NCBI RefSeq assembly: GCF_019635515.1
Contig: NZ_JAHBZI010000001.1
Coordinates: 620,001 to 684,000 of the forward strand
From: Sphingomonas sp.
GTDB lineage: Bacteria > Pseudomonadota > Alphaproteobacteria > Sphingomonadales > Sphingomonadaceae
Length of the DNA: 64,000 nucleotides
Reading direction: 5' to 3'
This document shows, one piece after another, positions 17,907 to 27,067 of the stretch (position 1 is the first letter of the stretch; every line of letters begins with the position of its first letter). Below the pieces are notes generated by a model. The model was not told the origin of the DNA, searched no databases, and was given only the letters and a program-made list of their open reading frames with translations. Position numbers and translations under genes: made by a program.

Positions 17907-18857
17907 ATGCCGCTGCGCCTGATCTGCGCCTCCCATACGCCGCTGATGGACCATGTCGATGCCGACCCCGCGGTCGATGCGGCGGTGCGGGGTCATTTCG
18001 CCGCGTTGGCGGAAGAGGTTGGCGCCTACGATCCCGAGCTCGTCATCGAATTCGCGCCCGACCATTTCAAGGGCTTTTTCTACGACATGCTGCCGTCCTT
18101 CACCGTCGGCGTGCGCGCGACGTCGATCGGCGACTACGACATTGGCGGCGGCGACTTCGACGTGCCGGAGGATCTGGCGATCGATTGCGTGCGCGCGGTG
18201 CATGCGGATGGCGTCGATGTCGCCATGTCCTACCGGATGCAGGCGGATCACGGCTTTGCGCAGTTGCTCGTGCTGCTGGGCGGGCGGGTCGATCGCTGGC
18301 CGGTATTGCCGATCCACGTCAATTGCGCTGGCCCGCCGCTACCGTCCTTCGCACGGGTGCGGGCGCTGGGTGCGGCAGTGGGACGCTGGGCGAATGGACT
18401 GGGTAAGCGCGTGCTGATCCTGGGCTCGGGCGGGCTGTCGCATGATCCGCCGATCCCGAAGATCGCGACTGCTTCGCCGGATGTCGCCGAGAAGCTGATC
18501 GCCGGACGCAACCCACCGATCGAGGCGCGGCGCGCCCGCGAGGAACAGAATTACGAGGCCGCGCGCAGGCTGGCGCGCGGCGAAGGCCAGAGCCTGCCGC
18601 TCAATGCTGCATGGGATCAGGGGCTGATGGCGGCGCTCGACCGCGGTGAGCTAGACTGGCTCGATCATCTGAGCGAGCGCGAACTGGAAGATCTGGCGGG
18701 CTGCGGCGGGCACGAGGTGCGCAACTGGGTTGCGGCCTATGCCGCCATTGCGGCCGTTGGCCCCTATGTTTCGCAAAAGCGGTTTTATCACGACATTTCC
18801 GCGTGGAATGCGGGAATGGGAATCAGCGTGGCGACACCGGCGGCGGAAGTGGCCTAA
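17907..18857 (+). CDS. mhpB: MhpB-type class III extradiol dioxygenase
   Basis: The 316-residue product matches MhpB (2,3-dihydroxyphenylpropionate 1,2-dioxygenase) along its length: CASHTPLMDHVD, ELVIEFAPDHFKGFFYDMLP, MQADHGFAQLLVLL, LILGSGGLSHDPP and EVRNWVAAYAAIAA. The His residues in SHTPL, APDH and DHGF are those expected around the iron and the acid-base site of LigB-superfamily enzymes. It opens a 3-substituted catechol meta to the hydroxyls. It follows the C-C hydrolase gene and precedes a type I extradiol dioxygenase gene. The exact side chain accepted cannot be read from the sequence. Confidence 0.92.
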   Translation: MPLRLICASHTPLMDHVDADPAVDAAVRGHFAALAEEVGAYDPELVIEFAPDHFKGFFYDMLPSFTVGVRATSIGDYDIGGGDFDVPEDLAIDCVRAVHADGVDVAMSYRMQADHGFAQLLVLLGGRVDRWPVLPIHVNCAGPPLPSFARVRALGAAVGRWANGLGKRVLILGSGGLSHDPPIPKIATASPDVAEKLIAGRNPPIEARRAREEQNYEAARRLARGEGQSLPLNAAWDQGLMAALDRGELDWLDHLSERELEDLAGCGGHEVRNWVAAYAAIAAVGPYVSQKRFYHDISAWNAGMGISVATPAAEVA

Positions 18858-18911
18858 GCTGGCCGGACCGGTGCCGAACCGTCCGCTGCAGCGCGTGTGG
18901 GAGAGGGTAGG

Positions 18912-19835
18912 ATGATCCATTCGTTGAGGCATTTCGCGCTGAGTGTACCCGATTTGACGCCGGGCGCGGATTTCTACCAGGCGTTCGGGCTGAACCTGGC
19001 GGAACGTGACGGGGCATTGGGCTTTCGCAGCGACGGCCGTGATCATGACGAAGTGATCCTGATCGAGACCGGGCGCGACCGCAGATTCCATCATATCTCG
19101 TTCGGCACCGATGCGGCTGGACTGGCCGCCATCGCCGGGCGGCTTGAGGAGCGCGGCATCCATCGCCTTGATCCGCCGCTGCCGGATGCGCCGGACGGGC
19201 TGTGGTTCCGCGACGCCGATGGCAATCTCGTCAACGTCACCGTTGCCGAGAAGAAAGCGCAGCCGGCGGAGCCGGCGCCGTCGATCAACCGGCCGGGCCT
19301 GGTCACCCGTGCCGGCGTGCGCGGCTGTCCAAGCCGTGACATTCCCGCTCGACCGCGCCGGTTGGGCCATATGATCCTGTTCACCGCCGATGTCGCCCGC
19401 ATGCGGAATTTCTATCGTGACGTGCTCGGCATGAAAGTCAGCGATACGATCGTCGATGAGTATGCCGCGTTTCTGCGCCTGCCCGGCGACAGCGACCATC
19501 ATGTGCTGGGGCTGCTCAAGTCCGGCGGCCCGGGTTTCCACCATGCCAGCTTCGAAATGGGCTCGATCGATGAAGCGGCGCTGGGCGCGCAGCGGGTGTT
19601 CGGAAAGGGATACCGCCATGCCTGGGGGCCGGGGCGGCACGGCGTGGGCTCCAACTACTTCCATTACTTCCGCGATCCGTGGAACGGCATGGCGGAATAT
19701 TATTTCGACATCGATTTCGTACCCGCCGATTTCGAATGGCCGGTGACGGACTGGACCAAGAAGGACGGCATGTTTCTGTGGTCAGCCGACGGCCCGCCGC
19801 CTTCGGACTTCGGGCATAATTACGAACTGGGCTGA
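18912..19835 (+). CDS. Type I extradiol dioxygenase (two-domain VOC)
   Basis: The 307-residue product has two vicinal oxygen chelate modules. In the C-terminal, catalytic module the iron ligands are visible as His in RRLGHMILFT, His in GPGFHHASFE and Glu in GMAEYYFDID. The layout resembles BphC/HpcB-like catechol 2,3-dioxygenases. GAGAGGGTAGG precedes the ATG at 18912. It is the third gene of the rightward operon and a second ring-cleavage enzyme beside MhpB, which suggests that the operon handles two different catechols or that one enzyme acts after side-chain shortening. Confidence 0.88.
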   Translation: MIHSLRHFALSVPDLTPGADFYQAFGLNLAERDGALGFRSDGRDHDEVILIETGRDRRFHHISFGTDAAGLAAIAGRLEERGIHRLDPPLPDAPDGLWFRDADGNLVNVTVAEKKAQPAEPAPSINRPGLVTRAGVRGCPSRDIPARPRRLGHMILFTADVARMRNFYRDVLGMKVSDTIVDEYAAFLRLPGDSDHHVLGLLKSGGPGFHHASFEMGSIDEAALGAQRVFGKGYRHAWGPGRHGVGSNYFHYFRDPWNGMAEYYFDIDFVPADFEWPVTDWTKKDGMFLWSADGPPPSDFGHNYELG

Positions 19836-19903
19836 GCGGTCGCCGCACAGGGGTCGGACCGGGCTGCCGGTCCGCGCGCCGATGACCGTATTGAAGGCAG
19901 GGC

Positions 19904-21136
19904 ATGGTTGAGACATCGTTCGACATCGTCATCGTCGGCGCCGGTCATGCCGGCGCGCAGGCGGCAATTGCGCTGAGGCAGAACAAGTACGCCGGCAGAA
20001 TCGCGATCGTCGGCGACGAGCCCGAACTGCCCTATGAGCGCCCGCCGCTCTCGAAAGAGTATTTCTCCGGCGAGAAGTCCTTCGAACGTATTCTGATCCG
20101 CCCCGCCGCATTCTGGGACGAACGCGGCGTAACGATGCTGCTTGGCAAGCGCGTGGTGCAGGTCGATCCGTCTTCCAGAATCGTCACGACGGAAAGCGGC
20201 GAGGCCATCGGCTATGGCCAGCTGATCTGGGCAGCCGGCGGCACGCCGCGCGCCTTGTCCTGTCCGGGGCACGATCTCGCCGGCGTGCATAGTGTCCGCA
20301 CCCGCAAGGATGTCGACCGGATACTCGCCAATCTCGATGGCGCCGCCCGGATCGCGGTGATCGGCGGGGGCTATATCGGCCTCGAGGCCGCGGCGGTGCT
20401 GGCCAAGGCCGGCAAGCAGGTCGTGCTGATCGAGGCGCTCGATCGGGTGCTTGCCCGGGTGGCGGGCGAGGCGCTGTCGCGCTTCTACGAAGCCGAACAC
20501 CGCGCGCATGGCGTCGAGATCCGGCTGGGCGCGGTGGTCGCCTGCATCGAAGGGGAAGGCGAGGCCAGCGGGGTGCGCCTCGCGGACGGCGAGGTGATCG
20601 CCGCCGACCTGGTGATCGTCGGCATCGGCATCGTCCCCGCCGTTGCGCCGCTGATCGCGGCGGGAGCGGAAGGGGGGAACGGCGTCGCGGTCGATCGCCA
20701 GTGTCGCACGTCACTCCCCGATATATTCGCGATCGGCGACTGCGCCTTGCACGCCAATCGCTTTGCCGGCGGGGCGCCGATCCGGGTGGAGTCGGTCCAG
20801 AACGCCAATGATCAGGCGACGCTCGTCGCGAAGACGATCACGGGGCAGGAGCTGGAATATGATTCCGTCCCTTGGTTCTGGTCGAACCAGTATGACCTGA
20901 AGCTCCAGACTGTCGGCATCTCCGCCGGCCATGACGTGGCGGTGCTGCGCGGCGATCCGGCGGCGCGCAGTTTCTCGGTCGTCTATCTGAAGCAAGGCCG
21001 GGTCGTCGCGCTGGACTGCGTCAACGTCGCCAGGGATTATGTCCAGGGCCGAAAGCTGGTTGTCGAGGGGCTATGCCCGGATCCGGCGAAACTCGCCGAT
21101 CCGGGCACCCCGCTCAAGGAACTGGCTGGCGCCTAA
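19904..21136 (+). CDS. FAD-dependent ferredoxin reductase-type oxidoreductase
   Basis: The 410-residue product has an FAD-binding turn [12 protein letters not shown], the [11 protein letters not shown] motif typical of oxygenase-linked ferredoxin reductases, an NAD(P)-binding turn [11 protein letters not shown], and IFAIGDCA, followed by the reductase C-terminal domain. It would pass electrons from NAD(P)H to a ferredoxin serving a Rieske dioxygenase or P450. Neither a ferredoxin nor an oxygenase large subunit is present in this window, so its partner must be encoded elsewhere. Its stop overlaps the stop of the convergent flavin hydroxylase gene. Confidence 0.88.
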   Translation: MVETSFDIVIVGAGHAGAQAAIALRQNKYAGRIAIVGDEPELPYERPPLSKEYFSGEKSFERILIRPAAFWDERGVTMLLGKRVVQVDPSSRIVTTESGEAIGYGQLIWAAGGTPRALSCPGHDLAGVHSVRTRKDVDRILANLDGAARIAVIGGGYIGLEAAAVLAKAGKQVVLIEALDRVLARVAGEALSRFYEAEHRAHGVEIRLGAVVACIEGEGEASGVRLADGEVIAADLVIVGIGIVPAVAPLIAAGAEGGNGVAVDRQCRTSLPDIFAIGDCALHANRFAGGAPIRVESVQNANDQATLVAKTITGQELEYDSVPWFWSNQYDLKLQTVGISAGHDVAVLRGDPAARSFSVVYLKQGRVVALDCVNVARDYVQGRKLVVEGLCPDPAKLADPGTPLKELAGA

Positions 21137-22761
21137 GCCGCGCGCGATCGGCGAGTCTTGCGCGCTGGCCGCGGCTTGGCCGCCAGACTCTCGACCAAAG
21201 CCGCCGCCTCGCCGGGCAGGACGCCCTGGCCGCGCCAGGCGACATAGCCGTCCGGGCGGACCACCAGTGTCACCTGCTCGTCCGGCGCGACGCCGAAACG
21301 CTCGAACGCTTCTGCATTCTGCCCGGCACTGTCGATCTGGTGGACTTCCACCTCGCGGCTCGCGGAGATGCTTGCCAGTGCCTGGCTCTGCGCCGCGTCG
21401 AGCGCCGCATTTGAGAAGACGAGGATATGGAAGCGATAGCCCTTGATCAGGTCGAACACCGCCTTCCCGCCAGTCAGCGGCGCGTTTGGCACTCGCCCGC
21501 CCGGCTTCACCTTGCCATCGGTGCCGCCGACGAACGCCGAGCGTGGATAGACGATTCCGCGCTGCGAGAGCTTGTTGAAGACCTTGTTATGGAATGGAGG
21601 GAGCTTGGAAATGACTGGCAGCGCCAGACTGGCCATGCGGTCGCGCAATGCAGCGATCCAGCCGGCCTGTCCGGCGGCGGCGGCGAACAGCTTGCCGGTC
21701 GATTTCACCACCGCTTCGCCGAGCGGACGGCGCTCTGCGTCATAGCTGTCGAGCAGTGATTCCGATCCCGATCCGCGTAGCACGGCGGCGAGTTTCCACG
21801 CCAGGTTCGCCGCGTCCTGGAGTCCGGTGTTCATGCCCTGGCCGCCGGCGGGCGAATGGATATGCGCGGCGTCGCCGGCGATGAAGGCGCGGCCGCTGCG
21901 ATACTGGCCGGCGATGCGATGGTGCGCGCGGTAGCGGGTCAGCCATTCGGGATTGCTCAGCTTTACCGGCACGCCGATCGCCTTGGCGAAGCCGGCCTGC
22001 ATTTCCTCCAGCTCGAGAGGCGCGGGGCGGGCATTCTCTGCATCGCCGACTGCGTTTTCGCTGAGATCGGTGGCCATTACGCGTGACAGGCGCGATCCGT
22101 CGAGCGGCAGGAACAGCCCGGTCAGCGCGCCATTGTGGAAGACGCGGAACTTGTCATGGCTGAATTCCCAGTCGACCTTGCAATCGGCGAGCAGGAAACG
22201 CTGGGGCACCATATCGCCTTCCCAACCGATTCCGGTCTCGCTGCGCACGATGCTGCGTGAACCGTCGCCGCCGACGATATAGGCGCTGCGGATTTTCGCC
22301 TGGCCAGCGGGTGTAGTCACCGTTGTGGTCACACCGGTCGCATCCTGCTCTATCCGGTCGACGGCGACACCGCGCTCGACCTTCACGCCGAGCTTTTCGA
22401 TATCCTCGGTGAGGATCGCCTCCGTTTCCGACTGCGGGATCATGAAGATATAGGGGTAGGGGGTGTCCGGCGCCCGGACATGGGCGAAGTTGAGACCGCC
22501 GCGGAATTTGCCTTGGAAATGCATGTTGACCGAATCGACGGCCATGCCGCGCGCCAGAAACCGCGCGGCCAGCCCGATGCTCTGCATCAGCTCCAGCGTG
22601 CGCGCCTGAACCGCGAAAGCGCGCGATTCGCGGGTCTGTTCGGGGCGTTGCTCGACCAGCCGGACATCGATGCCGTTGCGCTTGAGCAGGTTCGCCGCCA
22701 TCAGCCCGGTCGGGCCGGCACCGACCACCAGCACTTCGCAATCGAGAGCCGATTTCGCCAT
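21133..22761 (-). CDS. Class A FAD-dependent aromatic hydroxylase (MhpA/PheA type)
   Basis: The product has 542 residues. The FAD site is [15 protein letters not shown], the NAD(P)H/FAD motif IVGGDGSRS, and the flavin-ribityl motif [21 protein letters not shown] spans about residues 285-305. A thioredoxin-like C-terminal domain ([11 protein letters not shown] onward) is typical of phenol and MhpA-type hydroxylases. It would ortho-hydroxylate a phenolic ring to the catechol cleaved by the dioxygenases. It lies 2 nt after the second ABM gene, so both are cotranscribed. A basic tail ([14 protein letters not shown]) is unusual but probably harmless. Confidence 0.9.
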   Translation of the reverse strand: MAKSALDCEVLVVGAGPTGLMAANLLKRNGIDVRLVEQRPEQTRESRAFAVQARTLELMQSIGLAARFLARGMAVDSVNMHFQGKFRGGLNFAHVRAPDTPYPYIFMIPQSETEAILTEDIEKLGVKVERGVAVDRIEQDATGVTTTVTTPAGQAKIRSAYIVGGDGSRSIVRSETGIGWEGDMVPQRFLLADCKVDWEFSHDKFRVFHNGALTGLFLPLDGSRLSRVMATDLSENAVGDAENARPAPLELEEMQAGFAKAIGVPVKLSNPEWLTRYRAHHRIAGQYRSGRAFIAGDAAHIHSPAGGQGMNTGLQDAANLAWKLAAVLRGSGSESLLDSYDAERRPLGEAVVKSTGKLFAAAAGQAGWIAALRDRMASLALPVISKLPPFHNKVFNKLSQRGIVYPRSAFVGGTDGKVKPGGRVPNAPLTGGKAVFDLIKGYRFHILVFSNAALDAAQSQALASISASREVEVHQIDSAGQNAEAFERFGVAPDEQVTLVVRPDGYVAWRGQGVLPGEAAALVESLAAKPRPARKTRRSRAA

Positions 22762-22763
22762 GG

Positions 22764-23072
22764 TCAGCCCGCCTTTTGCGGCTTGACCGCCAGCACGTCA
22801 CCGCGGGTGATCGCGTAGGGTTCGGTGAACAGCTCGGGATTCATCGCCTGCGTCCAGGCGGCGATCTCTCCGCCGACATGCGCCAGGAAAGCGTCCTGAT
22901 CGGCCATCGCGTTGAAGATCGCGAACTTGCCATCGCCCAGATCGATGGAAAAGAAATGGGTGGTTCCCGGCTCGGCTTCGATGCGGCGGCACGCTTCCAC
23001 CAGGAATTCGGCGGCTTCGGCTTCCCGGCCGGGCTTCGCCTGCATTGTTGCCCAGATTGCGAGCTTGGTCAT
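22764..23072 (-). CDS. ABM-type domain protein, copy 2
   Basis: The product has 102 residues with an ABM ferredoxin-like fold: LAIWATMQAKPGREAEA, THFFSIDLGDGKFAIFNAM, and the tail PYAITRGDVLAVKPQ. It is a paralogue of the gene at 15736. The ATG at 23072 has AGGAG in good position. It is the first gene of a two-gene operon with the flavin hydroxylase, so a role as accessory factor or quinol-type monooxygenase for the hydroxylase product is plausible. Confidence 0.75.
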   Translation of the reverse strand: MTKLAIWATMQAKPGREAEAAEFLVEACRRIEAEPGTTHFFSIDLGDGKFAIFNAMADQDAFLAHVGGEIAAWTQAMNPELFTEPYAITRGDVLAVKPQKAG

Positions 23073-23308
23073 GAAATCTTCTCCTGCTTCGTGCGGGATC
23101 CGCGACATCGGCGCTGCCGGCTATCGCCACCTCGTGCCTTTGGGCGCGCATCGCCGCACTATGACGTCATCGATTCGATAGGGGCGCTGCGAAATGCTGG
23201 ATGCACGCGTGGGGATAACCGTATCGCGGGCCGCCGCATCCTCTCGATATCCTTTCATCGTGCCTACCAGGACCTGTCGTTCCGGCTTGCGCCCAATCAT
23301 AGCTGAGT

Positions 23309-23336
23309 CCATCTGACATGCAAGTATGTCAGATGG
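23309..23336. promoter_or_regulatory. Perfect inverted repeat, candidate operator for the hydroxylase operon
   Basis: The 11-nt arms CCATCTGACAT and ATGTCAGATGG are perfectly complementary around GCAAGT. The left part contains CTGACATGCAAG, matching 10 of 12 positions of the CTTGCATGCAAG palindrome at 16121. It lies in the 540-nt gap (23073-23612) between the hydroxylase operon and wrbA. No gene is visible in that gap. Confidence 0.5.
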
Positions 23337-23435
23337 TTGTGAGTCGGCCCCAGCTCGCAGCCTCCGGCTTAATAGTGTGTGCACTTACTGCTGCGGCTCG
23401 ATAAAAATCAACGTCAATGGCGAAGCCTCCTTTAC

Positions 23436-23449
23436 AACTGTATACAGTT
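23436..23449. promoter_or_regulatory. Palindrome AACTGTATACAGTT upstream of wrbA
   Basis: This 14-bp perfect palindrome lies 163 nt upstream of the wrbA start. A MarR-family gene lies convergent just past wrbA, and MarR dimers bind palindromes of this size, so it could be that regulator's site. The assignment is inference. Confidence 0.4.
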
Positions 23450-23612
23450 CTGTAAGATCGCGCTTCCTGAATAAGGTGCATTGCGCGTCGTCGTTCGGCA
23501 ACGGGTGTCGAGGGCTTTGCCGAACCTGCCCTGAGGATCGTTGCGCAGGCACCGATCAGGGATAACGGGCGAGGCCGCGGACCAATTCTGCCGATTTCAA
23601 TGGAGAGATTTC

Positions 23613-24212
23613 ATGGCCAAGGTTCTCGTCCTTTATTACTCCAGCTACGGGCATGTTGAGAGCATGGCCGAAGCCGTCGCGCAGGGCGCGCGCGAGGGCG
23701 GCGCCGAAGTCACAATCATGCGGGTGCCCGAAACCGCGCCGGCGCAGGTCGTCGCCGCGGCACATTTCAAGGTCGATCAGCAGGCGCCCGTCGCGACGGT
23801 CGAGGATCTGCCGAATTACGACGCGATCATCCTCGGCGCACCTACCCGCTATGGCCGTATTCCCGCACAAATGGCCGCGTTTCTCGACCAGACCGGCCCG
23901 CTTTGGGCACGCGGCGCGCTGAACGGGAAGATCGGCGCCGCTTTCACCTCGACGGCAAGCCAGCATGGTGGGCAGGAAACCACGCTGTTTTCGATTATCA
24001 CGAACCTGCTCCACCTCGGTCTCACCATCGTCGGCCTGCCCTATGGCTTTCAGGGCCAGCTGCGGCTGGATGAGATCACGGGCGGATCGCCGTACGGCGC
24101 GACGACGATCGCTGGCGGCAGGGGCGAACGTCCCGCCAGCGCGAACGAATTGGATGGCGCGCGATATCAGGGCAAGCTGGTTGCGGAGCTGGCGGCCAAG
24201 GTGTTCGGCTGA
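23613..24212 (+). CDS. wrbA: NAD(P)H:quinone oxidoreductase, WrbA type
   Basis: The 199-residue product, the usual WrbA length, shows the FMN phosphate loop [12 protein letters not shown], the flavin-ring loop [13 protein letters not shown] and [12 protein letters not shown]. It catalyses two-electron reduction of quinones and thus protects against semiquinones and autoxidised catechols, a sensible partner to catechol-forming enzymes. GGAGAG precedes the ATG at 23613. It has its own promoter region with a perfect palindrome and converges on a MarR gene. Confidence 0.95.
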   Translation: MAKVLVLYYSSYGHVESMAEAVAQGAREGGAEVTIMRVPETAPAQVVAAAHFKVDQQAPVATVEDLPNYDAIILGAPTRYGRIPAQMAAFLDQTGPLWARGALNGKIGAAFTSTASQHGGQETTLFSIITNLLHLGLTIVGLPYGFQGQLRLDEITGGSPYGATTIAGGRGERPASANELDGARYQGKLVAELAAKVFG

Positions 24213-24225
24213 GCAATTGAGAGGC

Positions 24226-24248
24226 GCGCCGGGCGTTCAGCCCGGTGC
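24226..24248. terminator. Hairpin between wrbA and the MarR gene
   Basis: GCGCCGGGC pairs with GCCCGGTGC (one G-U pair) around GTTCA, just after the wrbA stop and reaching the end of the convergent marR gene. No U-tract is seen. Confidence 0.4.
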
Positions 24249-24695
24249 GTCGAAGCCCGCGAGAATGCGAAGGCAGCGCAGGAGCTGATCCCGCTGGACG
24301 GGCGGCAACGGGTCTAGGATTTCCTGTTGTGCCGCCTCTACCTTGGGCAGATATTCGATCAGCACCCGCTCGCCGGCCGGGGCGATGCGCATGGTCCAGG
24401 CGCGGCTGTCATCAGGATCCCGCGAGCGCTCGATCCAGCCGCGAGTCACCATCCGCCCGATCATTTCCTTGAGTGTACTCTTGTCGATGCCCGTGGCCTC
24501 GACCAGATCTCGCTGCGACGCCCCGGGCAGGTTGGCGAGCGCGATCAGGAGCGCGATCTGCTGGCGCGTGATGCCGTCGCCGACATGGCGGGTGAAGATT
24601 TCGTATGATCGCTGATGGTTGCGCCGGAGCAAGTGTCCGGGCGCTGACAGCAGATCGAAACGCTTCAGCGCCGCCATGAGCTCGCTATCGGGCAA
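24237..24695 (-). CDS. MarR-family transcriptional regulator
   Basis: The product has about 152 residues with a winged helix: ITRQQIALLIALAN, SQRDLVEATGIDKSTLKEMI, and the wing DPDDSRAWTMRIAPAGERV. I propose the TTG at 24695, which has GGAGGGG 5-7 nt upstream; ATG 24677 and ATG 24752 are alternatives. It is divergent from nothing but adjoins wrbA convergently and the decarboxylase operon on its other side, 100 nt away on the same strand. A likely role is derepression by phenolics or quinones, with the palindrome upstream of wrbA as a candidate target. Confidence 0.8.
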   Translation of the reverse strand: MPDSELMAALKRFDLLSAPGHLLRRNHQRSYEIFTRHVGDGITRQQIALLIALANLPGASQRDLVEATGIDKSTLKEMIGRMVTRGWIERSRDPDDSRAWTMRIAPAGERVLIEYLPKVEAAQQEILDPLPPVQRDQLLRCLRILAGFDAPG

Positions 24696-24794
24696 TACAT
24701 CCCCTCCGAGAAGTCGAGCTCCGATATGGCCGCGAACCATGCCGGGTTTCAAGTGGATGGCGCGCGGGGCGGGGGCGATCCGCTGCTCGCGCGC

Positions 24795-25559
24795 TCAGAT
24801 CCCTGCTACCGTGAACTCGACCCGGCCGAGGCGCTGGATCTGGAGCCGGACATGCTGGCCGGGCGCCAGTTGCTCGGCCGCGGTCGCGCCGCCGGCCATC
24901 ACGATATCGCCGGCCTGGAGCGGCTCGCCCGCCTCTTCCGCCAGCCGTGCCGCCGCGACCAGCGAGCGGATCGGATTGCCGAGGATCGCGGCGCTGGAGC
25001 CGATCTGGCGGGTGACACCATCGATTTCCATGACGAAACCGAGATTGGAGAGGTCGCCGCGCGGATCCGACCAGGGCCCGATCACGAAGCCCGAAGACGA
25101 GCTGTTGTCGGCGATCACATCGGTCAGCGAGAATTTGAAGTCGCGGTAGCGGCTGTCGATGATCTCGAGCGCGGGCGCGACTCCGCTCACCGCGGCGAGA
25201 GCCGCGGCGGTCGTCACCCGCTCGGGCAGCGGTGCCGACAGGATAAAGGCGACTTCGGGCTCGACGCGCGGGTGGACATAATCGGCAATGTCGATCTGAC
25301 TGCCATCCTCGACCATCATCCCGTCGGTCAGCCGGCCCCAGATCATCTCGTCGATGCCCATCTGGGCCATCTTGGCGCGGCTGGTGAAGCCCATCTTGAT
25401 GCCGACGCGGCGTTCACCGCGCGCATAGCGGCGGGCGAGCGACGCGGCCTGCACGGCATAGGCCTCCTCCAGCGTCAGCGGTTCGGCGAGCTGGGGCGTC
25501 GCTTCAGCGCGATAGGCGGCATCGTCGAGCCTAGCGGCGATCTCCAGAAGTTCAGGCAT
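24795..25559 (-). CDS. dmpH: 4-oxalocrotonate decarboxylase
   Basis: The 254-residue product belongs to the FAH-related hydratase/decarboxylase family. TSRAKMAQMGIDE, VHPRVEPEVAFIL and PALEIIDSRYRDFKFSLTDV closely resemble XylI/DmpH, including the metal-binding Glu residues. It decarboxylates 4-oxalocrotonate to 2-hydroxypenta-2,4-dienoate with Mg2+ or Mn2+. The hydratase gene lies 30 nt upstream, and XylI and XylJ are known to act as a complex. It is the last gene of the leftward operon that begins at the semialdehyde dehydrogenase. Confidence 0.92.
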   Translation of the reverse strand: MPELLEIAARLDDAAYRAEATPQLAEPLTLEEAYAVQAASLARRYARGERRVGIKMGFTSRAKMAQMGIDEMIWGRLTDGMMVEDGSQIDIADYVHPRVEPEVAFILSAPLPERVTTAAALAAVSGVAPALEIIDSRYRDFKFSLTDVIADNSSSSGFVIGPWSDPRGDLSNLGFVMEIDGVTRQIGSSAAILGNPIRSLVAAARLAEEAGEPLQAGDIVMAGGATAAEQLAPGQHVRLQIQRLGRVEFTVAGI

Positions 25560-25589
25560 GGGTCGCCCCCTTGTCGTTGCGGTGGATTG

Positions 25590-26399
25590 TCATGCGGCGG
25601 CGAAGGCGACGCGGACCGCGCCCAGGCCTTCGATCCGGGCTTCGAAACTGTCGCCGGGCTGTGCTGCGACCATCGGCCCGAGCGCGCCGGCCAAGACGAT
25701 ATCGCCCTTGTCGAGCGGGCGGCCGACTTCCGCCATCTTCGCGGCCAACCAGCCCAGCGCGTGCAGCGGGTTGCCGAGGCAGGCGGCGCCGGCGCCGAAC
25801 GACACCGGATCGCCGTTCTGCTCCAGCACCATGCCGCACAGGCGCAAATCGATCTCCGCGACCGGAACCGGCGTGGTGCCGAGCACGAACAGCCCCGACG
25901 AGGCATTGTCGGCGACGGTATCGACGATGCGGATATCCCAATTGGCGATGCGGCTGTCGACGATCTCCAGCGCTGGCAGCGCATAGTCGATGCAGCTCAG
26001 CAGCTCGGCGGTGGTCAGCCGCGCCGGATCGGGCCGGCGGCCGAGCACGAACGCGATCTCTGCCTCCACCTTGGGCTGGAGCAGGCGGCCATGGGCGATG
26101 GTTTCGCCGTCCGGTACCGACATATCGGCGAACAGGGTGCCGAAATCGGGCTGATCGACGCCGAGCTGGACCTGCACCGTCTTGGCGGTCAGACCGATCT
26201 TGGCGCCGACCGGGACGCGTCCGGCCTGCTGCCAGAATGCGGTATTCGCTTCCTGGATCGCATAGGCTTGCTCGATCGACGCATCGGGCAGGGCGTCGCG
26301 GATCGGTGCGATCGGAACCCCCGAGGCATAGGCCTCGCGGATTGCCAGCGAGAAGCGCTCCAGGTCGCGCGCCGGCGGGGTCAGGGTATCGATTGCCAT
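25590..26399 (-). CDS. dmpE: 2-hydroxypenta-2,4-dienoate (2-keto-4-pentenoate) hydratase
   Basis: The 269-residue product resembles XylJ/DmpE/MhpD: VGAKIGLTAKTVQVQLGVDQ, PDFGTLFADM, LLQPKVEAEIAFVLG and PALEIVDSRIANWDI, with the conserved acidic metal ligands. It hydrates the dienoate to 4-hydroxy-2-oxovalerate, the substrate of the aldolase encoded at 10159. Its start overlaps the end of the class II aldolase-like gene by 19 nt. Confidence 0.93.
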   Translation of the reverse strand: MAIDTLTPPARDLERFSLAIREAYASGVPIAPIRDALPDASIEQAYAIQEANTAFWQQAGRVPVGAKIGLTAKTVQVQLGVDQPDFGTLFADMSVPDGETIAHGRLLQPKVEAEIAFVLGRRPDPARLTTAELLSCIDYALPALEIVDSRIANWDIRIVDTVADNASSGLFVLGTTPVPVAEIDLRLCGMVLEQNGDPVSFGAGAACLGNPLHALGWLAAKMAEVGRPLDKGDIVLAGALGPMVAAQPGDSFEARIEGLGAVRVAFAAA

Positions 26400-27067
26400 T
26401 CAGGGTCTCCGAAGCAGAGATGGTGCCACATTCGTTCGAACAGTCCGCCGGCCTTGACCGCGCGTGCGGCTACCTCGGCGGACGTATATTCGCGGGGCGC
26501 AGCGCCGGCGGCGCGCGCCGGCAGGATTGCCAGCTCGAGCCGGGCGGCATCCTCGAGAAAGAAGGCGAGGCAGGCGGCCTCTTCGAGCGTCGCGGCGGCG
26601 CAGACGCAGCCATTGCCCGACAGCACGATCGCCGCGGCATCGCCGAGCATGTCCGCAACCTGCACCGCCTGGGCATCGTCGCGAACCAGCGCGACGCCGG
26701 GCCAGAGCGGGGCGGCCGGCGCGAAATAGGCGCCGAGGCCGTGATGGACCCGCGGCGTCTCACCCAGCGCCGACAGCGCCATCACCGACGGCGGCTGGAC
26801 ACGGACGACGCCGCCGATGGCGGGACGCTTGCGATAGATCTCTCGATGGGTGCGCACTTCGGGCAGCGCGCCGGCGGGCAGATCGCCGTCGAGCGGTACG
26901 ACCACGCCCGGCTCGTTCGTCGTCACCGTGCCGAGCGGCTGGGGTGGCGAGACGAGGAAGCTGCCGTCGTCGAGGCGGGTGCTGACATGGCCATAGGCGT
27001 GCGCCAGGCCATGCCGACCCATCGCCCGCGAGGCGAGCCGCAGGGTTCGCGCGGGATCAGGCGGCAT
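26381..27067 (-). CDS. Class II aldolase/adducin-fold protein lacking the usual zinc ligands
   Basis: The product has 228 residues with a class II aldolase/adducin fold: GRHGLAHAYGHVSTRL, EVRTHREIYRKRPAI and TLEEAACLAFFLEDAARLEL. Functional relatives have a His-x-His pair after the E...H..IY helix and a third His in a GHG turn. Here these read VVRVQPPS and SGNGCVC, so all three zinc ligands are replaced. The ATG at 27067 overlaps the dioxygenase gene by 11 nt. It is embedded in the operon and so presumably functional, perhaps as a metal-free hydratase, a lyase or a structural partner; its reaction is unknown. Confidence 0.75.
   Translation of the reverse strand: MPPDPARTLRLASRAMGRHGLAHAYGHVSTRLDDGSFLVSPPQPLGTVTTNEPGVVVPLDGDLPAGALPEVRTHREIYRKRPAIGGVVRVQPPSVMALSALGETPRVHHGLGAYFAPAAPLWPGVALVRDDAQAVQVADMLGDAAAIVLSGNGCVCAAATLEEAACLAFFLEDAARLELAILPARAAGAAPREYTSAEVAARAVKAGGLFERMWHHLCFGDPEWQSIP

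Noticed and set aside
24726..26729. A 667-codon plus-strand frame over the decarboxylase/hydratase genes
   Set aside because: It spans three well-supported minus-strand genes and lacks any domain.
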